Shown: positions 7,854-17,097 of the stretch, in pieces
Layout of the letters: each line of letters begins with the position of its first letter
Position numbering within the stretch: position 1 is the stretch's first letter
From: Clostridium sp. LS
GTDB taxonomy: Bacteria > Bacillota > Clostridia > Clostridiales > Clostridiaceae
Direction of reading: 5' to 3'
Assembly: GCF_002760435.1 (NCBI RefSeq)
Contig: NZ_AUUU01000048.1
Coordinates: 1 to 64,000 of the forward strand
DNA length: 64,000 nucleotides
Notes under the pieces: model-generated
Told to the model about the DNA's origin: nothing
Databases searched by the model: none
Seen by the model: the letters and a program-made list of their open reading frames with translations, nothing else
Position numbers and translations under genes: made by a program

Positions 7854-9558
7854 TAATATTAATTATGATAATTATGTTGTTCAATATCAGGGGGATATTG
7901 TGTCAGAGATTTCAAAAATACCAGATTACTATGTAACAATAATTAACGATAGGTTTGCAATAGTATCTGTTAAAAAAAATGTTGAAATAAATATGGGAGA
8001 TGAACCTTATATCCAGTCAATCACATATGTTATACCTGCAGAATTTTATACATTACAACAAGTTTCTCCATTAGAAGCATCACAAGCAAGCTTTGTTCAG
8101 GCTGGATCTCCTTTAAATTTAACTGGAAAAGGTATCAATGTGGCAATTATTGATTCAGGAATTGATTATTTAAGTGATGAATTTATGGATACTAATGGTG
8201 AGACAAGAATTGATAGTATATGGGATCAAACATTAACGACTACACTAGAAAAGCCAAATGATCCTGTACCATTTGGAATAGTATATGGAAAAGATCAGAT
8301 AAATGATGCAATTAGAGCTTCTAAAGAAGGCAAATCGCCTTATGACATAGTGCCAACAAGAGATGAAATTGGGCATGGCACAAATATGGCTGGAATAATT
8401 GGAGCAACGGGAAAAAACCAGAATTTAAGAGGAGTTGCTCCTGATTGTAATTTTGTTGTAGTTAAGCTGTTAAGAGACTTTTCATATGAAATTCAATTCC
8501 CAGAAACGACTGTTCCGGTATTTAATATAACTGTTATTTTTGCGGCACTTCAGTATTTATTTGAGTATAAAATGGTTACTAATAAGCCAATGGTTATATA
8601 CTTTCCACTTGGTAGTACATTAGGAAACCACAAAGGTCAGGGGATTTTGGAGGATTTTATAAGTTTAATATCTACCAATGTTGGAATAGCCATAGTTACG
8701 GGAACTGGAAATCAAAGAGATGCGGGTGGCCACGCTTCTTCAACTGTAGCCCCAATTAGTGGTGTACCAGGACCTGGAGCTGGAGTCGTAGAGTTTGAAG
8801 CAGCTCCTGAACAAAAAAATTTATGGGGACTTCAAATTTGGGCAGGTCTACCAGATATATTGTCTTTAGAAGTAGTGTCACCTTCAGGTGAAAGTACTGG
8901 TACAATTCCAGTAATAATAAATTATACAACTAATCATACATTCATATTCGAGAAGACAAATTTAAAAGTTAATTATTATTTCCCTGAAGAAATTACTGGA
9001 GATGAATTAATACGAATTAGATTTTATAACTTACAACCAGGAATATGGAGACTTAGGTTATATGCAAATTATATCTTATCCGGTAGATTTGATGCTTGGC
9101 TTCCACAAAGAGGTTTAACTGTAGGAAATACAAGGTTTAGTTTCCCTGATCCCTTTGGAACTATAACAAATCCCGGAAACTCATTATATACAATAACTGT
9201 CGCAGCATACAACCAAAATAACAATAATATTGTTGAGTATTCTGGTATGGCATCTTTAGAATCATATGTGGATAGAATCGATGTTGCTGGCGGGGGAGTA
9301 AATGCATTAACTGTTGCACCTAATAATAAAACAGCTATTGTGAATGGTACTAGCGTATCTGCAGCTGTTGTTTCTGGAGTTTGTGCTATGCTGTTTCAAT
9401 GGGGAATTGTTAATGGACATGAACCTAATATGTATGCTCAAACTATTAAAGCATACCTTGCAAAAGGCGCTGTTTCTAGAAGTGGTGATATCATACCTAA
9501 TCCATATTGGGGATATGGAATCTTAAATGTTCCGAAAATATTTGAAAATATGACTTGA
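7819..9558 (+). CDS. Second Csp-like subtilisin protease
   Basis: 579 residues, ATG 7819 with GGAGGG at 7808-7813 inside the end of the previous gene. It is a paralogue of its neighbour with the same layout: prodomain (VVQYQGDIVSEISKIPDYYV), S8 domain split by a jelly-roll-like insert (LWGLQIWAGLPDILSLEVVS), and a short C-terminus. The triad is intact: D112 in IDSGIDY, H186 in GHGTNMAG, S512 in NGTSVSAA. This differs from the pseudoprotease members (CspC, CspA) known from C. difficile. It has no secretion signal. Function in germination is inferred from family resemblance. A terminator closes the operon. Confidence 0.85.
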   Translation: MKKNLEIEKIFNNINYDNYVVQYQGDIVSEISKIPDYYVTIINDRFAIVSVKKNVEINMGDEPYIQSITYVIPAEFYTLQQVSPLEASQASFVQAGSPLNLTGKGINVAIIDSGIDYLSDEFMDTNGETRIDSIWDQTLTTTLEKPNDPVPFGIVYGKDQINDAIRASKEGKSPYDIVPTRDEIGHGTNMAGIIGATGKNQNLRGVAPDCNFVVVKLLRDFSYEIQFPETTVPVFNITVIFAALQYLFEYKMVTNKPMVIYFPLGSTLGNHKGQGILEDFISLISTNVGIAIVTGTGNQRDAGGHASSTVAPISGVPGPGAGVVEFEAAPEQKNLWGLQIWAGLPDILSLEVVSPSGESTGTIPVIINYTTNHTFIFEKTNLKVNYYFPEEITGDELIRIRFYNLQPGIWRLRLYANYILSGRFDAWLPQRGLTVGNTRFSFPDPFGTITNPGNSLYTITVAAYNQNNNNIVEYSGMASLESYVDRIDVAGGGVNALTVAPNNKTAIVNGTSVSAAVVSGVCAMLFQWGIVNGHEPNMYAQTIKAYLAKGAVSRSGDIIPNPYWGYGILNVPKIFENMT

Positions 9559-9591
9559 TGTTATAATTAATTACAATAAATATATGATTTT

Positions 9592-9626
9592 AGAGGCTTA
9601 TTCAGGATTCGAATAAGTCTTTTTTG
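9592..9626 (+). terminator. Terminator after the csp-like pair
   Basis: A 10-bp stem (AGGCTTATTC-type arms, one G-U pair) around a short loop, ending in CTTTTTT. Confidence 0.85.
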
Positions 9627-9719
9627 TGAAAATAAAGTAATGTTAGTAATAAGGTATCAGATGTAATCGATTAATGGTATAATAAAATAAAGCATATCAA
9701 TATTAAGGAGATGAGGAAA

Positions 9720-11714
9720 ATGAGTTTAATTTATACAGGAAACTCTTTAGCTAAATGTCTAGAAATTGCTTCTAAAGAATTAAATATTGAAAAAGAGGAT
9801 TTAAAATATAAAATAACTAAAGAAAAACATTCATTAATTAATAACAAAATTGAAATAGAAGTTGAAGAACTTCAATTAGACTCATTAAATTCTAAAGAAT
9901 GTAGTCACTCCTTTATGGATATAGATAAGAACTATATAAGAGATGAAGTTAATGAAGATTGCAATATTAATAAGATAATAAGTCAAATAGGAGCAAGAGT
10001 TGAGAACGGAGAAATAATTGTAATTGAAAATGAAAATGAAGCAATAACAATTAAGCCAAGTGAGAATATCAAATTATATATTAATGGAGAACTTTGTACG
10101 GAGAAAAGACCGTATAGAGTAACACAATATGACGAAATTACTTATGAAAGTAAAAACACAGAAGCCGTTAAGAGCGCTTTAGTAACCATATCAGATGACA
10201 AAATGGAAGCATATCTATGTATTGAATATGTTCCAGAATATATATATAAACTTAAAGATAAACCACCTCATAGAAATTTAGCACTTAAAACTATAAAAGT
10301 TCAAGGTGAATATCCTTAAAAATATACTGTTACAGAAGTAAAGGAAATTTTAAGACAAAACAAAGTTGTTGAAGGGATAATTTATAAGAACCTTATCGAG
10401 GCCTGTGCACTGGGATCAAGTGAGAGATTTTTAATAGCTAAAGGAACGAAACCTATAGATGATACTCCAAGTGAAGTAAAAATTTTATTTGAGTTGGGTG
10501 AAAAGAAAATTGTTGATGAATCTTCAAAAGATAAGATAGATTACAAAAATTTATATTCAATCTCGAATATTGAAGAAGGTCAAATATTAGCAGAAATAGT
10601 TCCAGGGGAGACTGGACAAGATGGCAAGAATGTTTTGGGTGAAATTTTAAAAAGAAAAACTATAAAAAGCAGGCCTATTAAAGTTGGTGAAGGCTGCAAA
10701 ATAGAAGGGAATAATATAATTGCTACAAAGACTGGAAGACCATCGTCAAAAAATGGAATACTAAGTGTAAATAATATTTATAAAATTCAAGATGTGGACA
10801 TGAAGTCTGGAAATATTAACTTTATTGGAGATGTTCAAATTTCTGGCAATGTTACTGAAAACATGAAAGTTAAATGCGGTAATTCAATAATTGTAGAAAA
10901 AAACGTTGATGCATCTACAATAATTGCTGGTGGGGAGATTAATATTAGAGGAAATGCTATAAATTCAACTATTCTGACTGGACAAATTGATATGGAAAAG
11001 AAAATGTATTTAGAACAAATAAATGAGTATAAGGATAATATAGTAAAGCTGATCAATGCTGTGGAAAAGTTAAACGAATCTAGTAATAATTCTAAAAAGA
11101 TATCTGAATTAGTTAAAATTCTTATTGAAAACAGGTACAAAAGTATTCCAAAGCTTTCCTTGGGGATAATAACACACAATATTTGTAAAGATAATGAGAA
11201 AAGCCAATTAGTAGATTTTATTAGATCTAAAATGATGGGATTAAATATAACTAAAATAAATTCTTTGGATGATTTAAATATTCTAAAAGAATTAATTGAA
11301 AATGAAATAGATTTTTTAGAGGATGATATGATAATACCAGCTGATATTTATATTGGGTATTGTCAAGATTGTATGGTAAAGTCCACAGGAAGTATTATTA
11401 TAACTCGTAAAGGACAATATGTTTCAAATTTGACAGCTCTAAAAGATATAATCTTTTTAAGAGATGATGCTGTAGCCAGAGGAGGGGTGTTATCTGCAAG
11501 AGGGAACATTAAACTTGGAATTGTTGGTAGTCCGGCAGGCGTAACTACAAAATTGGAGGTATTACCTGAAGGTGTTATAACTGCAAATATTGCATATAAT
11601 AGTACAATATTCTGTTTTGGAAAAAGATCAAAAACTTTAGATGTTTCAGGTAGAAAAGTTAAGGCTTATTTAAACAAAGAGGGTGAGATAATTATCGAAA
11701 AGTTTGCTTTATGA
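9720..11714 (+). pseudogene. FapA-family (DUF342) gene interrupted by an in-frame TAA
   Basis: ATG 9720 with AAGGAG at 9705-9710. The first part (9720-10319, 199 residues) has a Jag-N-like N-terminus (MSLIYTGNSLAKCLEIASKE) and the start of the DUF342 region. A TAA at 10317-10319 stops it. The same frame then runs open without any stop from 10320 to 11714 (464 residues) through the FapA beta-helix core (GETGQDGKNVLGEILKRK, then NFIGDVQISGNV, GGEINIRGNAI) and coiled-coil insert. The join GEYP-stop-KYTVTEVKEIL reads as continuous protein, so one base change would restore a 664-residue protein of normal size. FapA-like proteins are polymer-like scaffolds linked to flagella or envelope; the exact role is unclear. 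A TTG at 10494 could start the second part but has no ribosome site. The TAA could be a real mutation or a sequencing error. Confidence 0.8.
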
Positions 11715-11770
11715 TAATCTATAGATACATTAATCTAGATTTAACAGGTTAACATAATTTGAATAATATT

Positions 11771-11803
11771 AGAGAAGGAGATTATATTTCCTTCTCTATT
11801 TTG
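11771..11803 (+). terminator. Terminator after the fapA-like gene
   Basis: A perfect 9-bp stem, AGAGAAGGA (11771-11779) with TCCTTCTCT (11789-11797), followed by ATTTTG. Confidence 0.75.
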
Positions 11804-11870
11804 TGGATATATTTAAGGTTTATAGATTAAATTATAATTTGTTCCATAAAAATTATTGATTTTATAAATA

Positions 11871-11933
11871 TTTACATTTGGTAAATAAATAATGTATAAT
11901 ATAGTTAAGCGTTTTTGTACTGAGAGTACAAAA
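11871..11933 (+). promoter_or_regulatory. Promoter with overlapping palindromic operator
   Basis: TTTACA (11871-11876), an 18-nt spacer and TATAAT (11895-11900) form a near-consensus sigma-A promoter. Just downstream, over the expected transcript start, lies TTTTGTACT-GAG-AGTACAAAA (11913-11933), a perfect 9-bp inverted repeat. It can be a repressor operator or an early RNA hairpin. It lies about 75 nt before the start codon at 12006. Confidence 0.65.
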
Positions 11934-12005
11934 CAGTTTTTAAAATGGTATGTAAAAAATATAATTATATTTAATAAAAAATTATTATTTTTTAGGAGGG
12001 TTATT

Positions 12006-12632
12006 ATGAGTAAATACAAATTAAGCGAGGAGTTTATAGAGGTAGAACCAGGGGGAAAAAAATTATATAGAATTGAAGCATTAAAAAATTTTAGTGATGT
12101 TAAAAAAGGTGAGCTGGGAGGTTATGTAGAAAGCTTAAAGAATTTATCCCAACATGGCAATGCTTGGATATATGATGATGCAAGAGTATATGATGACGCT
12201 GAAATATCTGGTGATTCAGTTATTGCTGGGGATGCAAATATATCTGGAAAAGCAAGGGTATGTGATGAAGCTATTGTAAGTGATAATGTGAACATTTCAG
12301 GAAAAGTTATAGTTTCAGGGAAAGCTAGTATATACGATAATGCTAAGCTATTAGGAAATGTAAGAGTTTGTGATAATGTTTTAGTATTTAATAATGCTAT
12401 TGTAAGTGATTATGTAATTCTTTCAGGTAATGCAAAAATATATGGATATGTGAAATTATCAGGTAATGTACATGTATGTGATGAAGCAATTGTGTGTGAC
12501 ACAGCAATAATTTATGATGATGTTATAGTATCTCATCGTGCAAAAGTTTGTGGAAATGCAGAATTATATAGTAATGTGAATATATGCGATGAACAAGTTG
12601 TATGTGGCAATGGTCAGAATATTTCCGCTTAA
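12006..12632 (+). CDS. Hexapeptide-type beta-helix repeat protein (YdcK-like)
   Basis: 208 residues, ATG 12006 with AGGAGG at 11994-11999 (the upstream open frame has no start signal). After about 45 N-terminal residues (LYRIEALKNFSDVKKGELGG, typical of this group) come about 25 short repeats of the pattern [V/I]-x-[D/G]-x-A-x, for example DDARVYDDAEISGDSVIAGDA, predicting a long left-handed parallel beta helix. Such proteins resemble acyltransferases of the hexapeptide family but no catalytic residue can be identified. Several Cys occur at regular positions (VCDEA, VCDNV), stacking on one face of the helix. It has its own promoter and possible operator. Confidence 0.75.
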   Translation: MSKYKLSEEFIEVEPGGKKLYRIEALKNFSDVKKGELGGYVESLKNLSQHGNAWIYDDARVYDDAEISGDSVIAGDANISGKARVCDEAIVSDNVNISGKVIVSGKASIYDNAKLLGNVRVCDNVLVFNNAIVSDYVILSGNAKIYGYVKLSGNVHVCDEAIVCDTAIIYDDVIVSHRAKVCGNAELYSNVNICDEQVVCGNGQNISA

Positions 12633-12814
12633 CTACAATATTTTTTATCATTCTAATTAATAAAGATTAAAAAGTAATATATATGAAGATAGTTTGGAAT
12701 ATAAGTTATATAAAGTATTTTATGTAACTTATATTTTTTTGTTATAAGAAAGTAACCTTTATTATATTTATGCATATTTTAAATTGTAATAATTTTATAT
12801 CTTAGAGGAGAAAG

Positions 12815-13432
12815 ATGAAGTTTGATAAAGTAGAATTATCCTACTCATTTAATGCTTTAGAACCTTACATAGATGAGGAAACTGTCAAAATACATTATAC
12901 AAAACACCTTCAAGGATATGTTGATAAATTAAATAGTATTCTTGAAGGATATGAAAAAATTACGGCAGGAAAATCCCTTGAAGAAATACTTTTAAAAATT
13001 GATAAAATACCAAAGAAAATTAGAAAGGATGTTATAAATCAGGGTGGTGGTGTAGCAAATCATAATCTATATTTTTCAATACTTTTTCCGCACCCCAAGA
13101 AAAATCCTGAAGGAAAATTACAAAGTGAAATAAACAAAACTTTTGGAAATCTGCAAATATTAAAAGAGATATTAAATAAAGTAACTATAAATCAATTCGG
13201 ATCAGGTTATGGTTGGTTAGTTAAAGATGCAAATGGTAAGCTAAAAATTATTAGTACCTCTAATCAGGATTCACCTCTTAGCATGGGTTTTACCCCAATA
13301 TTAACAATAGATATATGGGAACACGCATATTATTTAAAATATAAAAATTTACGTGCTGAATATGTTAAAAACATATGGAACGTAATTGATTGGTCAAGAG
13401 TTGAAGAATTTTACAAAAACTCCTTCGATTAA
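12815..13432 (+). CDS. sodA: Superoxide dismutase, Fe/Mn type
   Basis: 205 residues after GAGGAG. Metal ligands can be placed: H27 in IHYTKHLQ, a second His in GGGVANHNLYF (about residue 83), and Asp/His in DIWEHAYYLKYKN (about 166 and 170). The enzyme disproportionates superoxide, giving aerotolerance in the cytoplasm. There is no signal peptide. The usual GGGHxNH reads GGGVANH here, so a conserved outer-sphere His is replaced by Val, and the chain is shorter and Lys-rich relative to typical SodA, so activity may be modified. Whether Fe or Mn is used cannot be read reliably. It is a single gene with no clear terminator. Confidence 0.88.
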   Translation: MKFDKVELSYSFNALEPYIDEETVKIHYTKHLQGYVDKLNSILEGYEKITAGKSLEEILLKIDKIPKKIRKDVINQGGGVANHNLYFSILFPHPKKNPEGKLQSEINKTFGNLQILKEILNKVTINQFGSGYGWLVKDANGKLKIISTSNQDSPLSMGFTPILTIDIWEHAYYLKYKNLRAEYVKNIWNVIDWSRVEEFYKNSFD

Positions 13433-13576
13433 AGTTGAAAAGATTATTGGCTAATGAAACCATTAAGTAAAAATTATTCCCGTTTTATTATTAATTATCT
13501 GATATAATATAAATCAGTAATTAAAGATTGATTTATATTAAATGTAAGGTGATTTTGATAAAGGGGGAATTTATTA

Positions 13577-14221
13577 ATGGCAGAATTTAATAAAATATTA
13601 ACACCGAGATTAGATAATAAATTAAGAGACGACATTGACTTTATTCAAGAATTAGTTAATGAAAGATATTTAGAGAATACTTTTATTGAGAACAGAAGCA
13701 TAAATGACATAAATGATGAAAAAATAGAGATTAAGGGTTGTAAATTTGTAAACGTAATTTTTGATAAATGTTCCTTTGGAAGCATAGATTTATCAGATGT
13801 GGTTTTTGAAAATTGCGATTTATCTAATATAGACTTTTCTCAAGGCAGTATACATAGAGTTCAATTTAAGTACTGCAAACTTACGGGTTCTAATTTTAGC
13901 GATTGTAATATCCAAGATGTATATTTCGACGAAGTGCTTGGGAATTACATGAATTTTGGATATTCTAAAATAAAAAATGTAAATTTCAATGAATGTAATA
14001 TGGAAGGTTCGATATTTATTGAGAACAGTTTCAATAAAATAGTTTATAAAGGATGTAAACTAAGTAATTCTGAATTTACAAATACACCTCTTAAAAGTAT
14101 AGACTTTAGAGATAGTGATATAACAGAAATCTTGTTAACTGGGACTGAGTTAAAAGGTGCTATAGTTTCACCTTTGCAAGCTGTTGAACTTGCTAAACTA
14201 CTTGGAGTTGTTATAAAATAA
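13577..14221 (+). CDS. Pentapeptide-repeat protein
   Basis: 214 residues after AAGGGGG. After a 40-residue non-repeat N-terminus come about 25 consecutive A(D/N)LXX-like pentapeptides (for example CSFGSIDLSDVVFENCDLSN and GCKLSNSEFTNTPLKSIDF), giving a right-handed quadrilateral beta helix. Members such as Qnr and MfpA mimic DNA and protect gyrase, but most have no known role, and none can be assigned here. The final segment (SPLQAVELAKLLGVVIK) forms a capping helix typical of family members. Stand-alone gene. Confidence 0.85.
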   Translation: MAEFNKILTPRLDNKLRDDIDFIQELVNERYLENTFIENRSINDINDEKIEIKGCKFVNVIFDKCSFGSIDLSDVVFENCDLSNIDFSQGSIHRVQFKYCKLTGSNFSDCNIQDVYFDEVLGNYMNFGYSKIKNVNFNECNMEGSIFIENSFNKIVYKGCKLSNSEFTNTPLKSIDFRDSDITEILLTGTELKGAIVSPLQAVELAKLLGVVIK

Positions 14222-14373
14222 ACTCAATTAGATATTTAAGATTTATTTTGTAATAACAATTGAAATAAAATTATTACGGTGTGTAAACTTAGGATGGGAG
14301 ATGCAATATGTTTACTTATCAGTTGCATAAAGATTAACAGCGATTTAATTATATAAAAATAGGAGGAAATATT

Positions 14374-15222
14374 ATGGAGAAAATAGCATTAATAACAGAT
14401 AGTGCTTCCGATATAAGTATTGAATTACTAGAAGAAAATGATATTAAAATGTTACCTTTCAAGCTTTTATATTCTGATGGTGAGTATGAAGATAGAATAA
14501 GTATTACTCCTGAAATGATGTATGAGCGTCTAAAAACAGAAATTCCTAAAACGGCACTGCCTAGTATAGAAAAAATAACTAATATATTTGAGGAAATAAT
14601 TAGTGAAGGGTATTCTCATGCTATTGTCATAACTATTTCAGCAGCATTTTCAGGGACTTTTAATGCTGTCAGGTTGGTTAGTGAGAACTTTCCAGAAATT
14701 ACAACACATGTATTTGATTCTAAAACACTTACAATGGCACAAGGTGCAATGGTTTTGGAAACTGCAAAACTAATAAAAGAGGGAAAATCATATAATGAAA
14801 TAATAGAAATGCTGCCAATATATAGAGAAAAAATAGACTTATTTTTCACTATAGATACTTTAGAATATCTACAAAAGGGAGGTAGAATAGGTAAGGTTGC
14901 AGGAACCGTTGGAGAACTTTTAAATCTTAAACCTATAATTACTGTTGCTGATGATGGCACTTATAGAACAGCAGCTAAAGTTAGAGGCTCAAAACAAGCC
15001 GTATCAAAGTTAACAGATATTTTTAAAAGTTATCTAGAAAAGGGAAGATATAAAGCATGGATTTTAGATGGATATGGAATGGAAAAAGTACAAAGTTTAT
15101 ATGAATCAATTAAAGATCTTCCAAATGTAGTTGAGTGTACAATAGCTGGAACAATTGGACCTGCACTTGGAGTAAATACTGGACCTGGATTGGTTGGTCT
15201 AGCAATAGAGAGAATAGATTAA
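14374..15222 (+). CDS. DegV-family fatty-acid-binding protein
   Basis: 282 residues, AGGAGG before ATG 14374. N-terminal ALITDSASDIS and the central FSGTFNAVRL, plus YLQKGGRIGKVAGTVGELLNLKPI and GPALGVNTGPGLVGLA near the end, are the conserved DegV signatures. In Firmicutes these proteins (FakB) bind a fatty acid and present it to the kinase FakA to make acyl-phosphate for phospholipid synthesis. FakA is not in the window; genomes carry several degV copies, so which lipid this one prefers is open. Confidence 0.93.
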   Translation: MEKIALITDSASDISIELLEENDIKMLPFKLLYSDGEYEDRISITPEMMYERLKTEIPKTALPSIEKITNIFEEIISEGYSHAIVITISAAFSGTFNAVRLVSENFPEITTHVFDSKTLTMAQGAMVLETAKLIKEGKSYNEIIEMLPIYREKIDLFFTIDTLEYLQKGGRIGKVAGTVGELLNLKPIITVADDGTYRTAAKVRGSKQAVSKLTDIFKSYLEKGRYKAWILDGYGMEKVQSLYESIKDLPNVVECTIAGTIGPALGVNTGPGLVGLAIERID

Positions 15223-15234
15223 TAATATTATAAC

Positions 15235-15295
15235 AAGCTTCTGTAAAGTTGAAAATAAATTATAACTTTTTTAACTTTTCAGAAGCTTCTTTATA
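15235..15295 (+). terminator. Terminator after degV
   Basis: AAGCTTCTG (15235-15243) pairs with CAGAAGCTT (15280-15288), extended by AAAGTT/AACTTT, and is followed by CTTTAT. Confidence 0.8.
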
Positions 15296-15370
15296 TATAT
15301 TAATAATTTTTAATGTATTGGCAAAACTATGTTTTAGAAAAAATATAGTTGTATATAAGGAGGAATTTAA

Positions 15371-16237
15371 ATGAATTTTCCAACTTCATTTCCAGAACAA
15401 GAGCAAAGCGAACAACCGGGACTTGAGTATAAGATGAATCCATCGCCAATATATGATGATCCAAGCTACAATCAAAAAGGAAATCTATTAGAAAATAAAG
15501 TAGCTATAATTACAGGTGGAGATAGTGGGATTGGTAAAGCAGCTGCAATTGCATATGCATATCAAGGTGCAGATAGTGTAATTGTTTATTTTAATGAGAA
15601 TAAAGATGCAGATGAAACAAAAGAAATTATAGAGAGCATAGGTAGAAAATGTACACTTATTAAAGGTGATATTGGTGATTCTAAATTTTGTGATGATGCG
15701 GTGCAAAAAACTATTGATGAGTATGGAAAGTTAGATATTTTAATTAATAATGCTGCTGTTCAATTTGAATGTACAGATTTCAAACAATTAACAAATGAAA
15801 ATTTAGATAAGACATTTAAAACTAACATATATGGAACTTTTTATATGACAAGAGCTGCGTTAAATCATTTGAAATCAGGTGGATGCATTATAAATACTGC
15901 ATCAGTTACTGCTTATAAGGGCAACGAAACATTAATTGATTATTCGGCAACAAAAGGTGCTATAGTTGCCTTTACCAGATCTTTATCAACTGCTTTAGCT
16001 AAGGGAAAGACTGGAATAAGAGTGAATGCCGTTGCACCAGGTCCAATTTGGACTCCGCTTATTCCTGCAAGCTTTGATGAAAGCAAAGTAACTAAATTTG
16101 GATCAGATACTCCATTAGGAAGGGCAGGTCAACCAGTTGAATGTGCAGGCGCATATGTATTTTTAGCTTCTAAAAACGCATCATATATTACTGGTCAAGT
16201 GATCCATATTAATGGTGGGGAAATTGTAAATGCTTAA
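15371..16237 (+). CDS. Short-chain dehydrogenase/reductase, general-stress type
   Basis: 288 residues after AAGGAGG. A 40-residue N-terminal tail (FPEQEQSEQPGLEYKMNP) precedes the Rossmann fold with TGGDSGIG starting at residue 48, NNAA near 125, and the catalytic YSATK (Y191, K195). The C-terminus has ASYITGQVIHINGGEIVNA. The long tail and overall sequence resemble Bacillus YdaD/YhdF (general stress protein 39-like) and glucose-1-dehydrogenase-like enzymes; NAD(P)-dependent, substrate unknown. Monocistronic with its own terminator. Confidence 0.88.
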   Translation: MNFPTSFPEQEQSEQPGLEYKMNPSPIYDDPSYNQKGNLLENKVAIITGGDSGIGKAAAIAYAYQGADSVIVYFNENKDADETKEIIESIGRKCTLIKGDIGDSKFCDDAVQKTIDEYGKLDILINNAAVQFECTDFKQLTNENLDKTFKTNIYGTFYMTRAALNHLKSGGCIINTASVTAYKGNETLIDYSATKGAIVAFTRSLSTALAKGKTGIRVNAVAPGPIWTPLIPASFDESKVTKFGSDTPLGRAGQPVECAGAYVFLASKNASYITGQVIHINGGEIVNA

Positions 16238-16282
16238 CTAAAAGCACAAATTAGATTCACATTGATTTTATTAAAGAAAACG

Positions 16283-16312
16283 AGAGCCAAAAATAAACCT
16301 TGGCTCTTTTTT
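16283..16312 (+). terminator. Terminator after the SDR gene
   Basis: AGAGCCAA (16283-16290) pairs with TTGGCTCT (16300-16307), followed by TTTTT. Confidence 0.85.
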
Positions 16313-16584
16313 GAACCGAAATTTGATAAAACAACTTAATTTAACAGGGAAACTTCATTTATAAGATTAAAAGTAAATTCAATCATAATTAATAAGATGG
16401 GGTTGAAAAATTTATTCAATCACTTTTGTATATTTCAGGCTATTTTAAAAGAGATACTCAGAAATAAAAAAAAATTATATTTAGATAAAAAGATCTTAAG
16501 ACTCATAATCACTAAATGAAAGTTAATGAAATAGATGAATATGCATGTAATCTTGATGATAATTTAATGATATAAATAAAAATG

Positions 16585-16613
16585 TTGACTACATATAGAT
16601 GAATATCTATACT
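16585..16613 (+). promoter_or_regulatory. ArsR promoter with SmtB/ArsR-type operator
   Basis: TTGACT (16585-16590), 17 nt, TATACT (16608-16613). Between and over the -10 lies ATAGAT-GAAT-ATCTAT (16595-16610; arms extend one more pair), in the A/T-rich inverted-repeat style bound by ArsR/SmtB repressors. This fits self-repression by the next gene. The rest of the 345-nt gap (16313-16584) shows no gene or clear structure. Confidence 0.65.
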
Positions 16614-16657
16614 ATATATATAAAATAATATGGATAATATTGTGAAAGGAGCATAAT

Positions 16658-17008
16658 GTGAATACTGAATATGAAATGAATGCCAAAATATTAAAAGCAT
16701 TAAGTGATCCTAATAGACTTAAGATAATTGATTTATTATCTTGCGGAGAAAAATGTGCTTGCGAAATATTAGAAAGCTTTAATTTTACTCAGCCTACTTT
16801 ATCTCATCACATGAAAGTATTGATAGATTGCGGTTTAATTGAAATGAGAAAAGATAGTATATGGAGTCAATATAGGCTTAATATGAAAAATGCAAACAGG
16901 CTAGTGTTGTTTTTGCTAAACTTAGTTACAGAAAAAAATGAATGTATTTGTAGTAATCAAAATCCTATAAAATGTGATAATCTAAAAAGCAATGAAGAAT
17001 ATACTTAG
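16658..17008 (+). CDS. ArsR/SmtB-family metal- or metalloid-responsive repressor
   Basis: 116 residues from GTG 16658 with AAAGGAG upstream; the overlapping ATG 16656 is out of frame. It has the ArsR winged helix (KILKALSDPNRLKIIDLLS, then TQPTLSHHMKVLIDCGLI). GEKCACEIL sits where ArsR proteins carry ELCVCDL, so the CxC pair (about residues 31 and 33) can bind As(III)/Sb(III) or another thiophilic metal. Additional cysteines lie in the tail (ECICSNQNPIKC). It likely represses itself and the MATE exporter 90 nt downstream; no terminator separates them. Confidence 0.88.
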   Translation: MNTEYEMNAKILKALSDPNRLKIIDLLSCGEKCACEILESFNFTQPTLSHHMKVLIDCGLIEMRKDSIWSQYRLNMKNANRLVLFLLNLVTEKNECICSNQNPIKCDNLKSNEEYT

Positions 17009-17097
17009 AAAGAAATATTATTTAATGTTAAAGTATTTAGAATGAATTAAGAAAAACACAGGAATGTTAGACTATAAGAATTTTGAATGGAGATAAC

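Noticed and set aside
10494-11714. Separate gene starting at TTG 10494
   Set aside because: The frame is already open from 10320, the encoded protein lacks its expected start, and there is no ribosome site; a nonsense-split gene explains it better.
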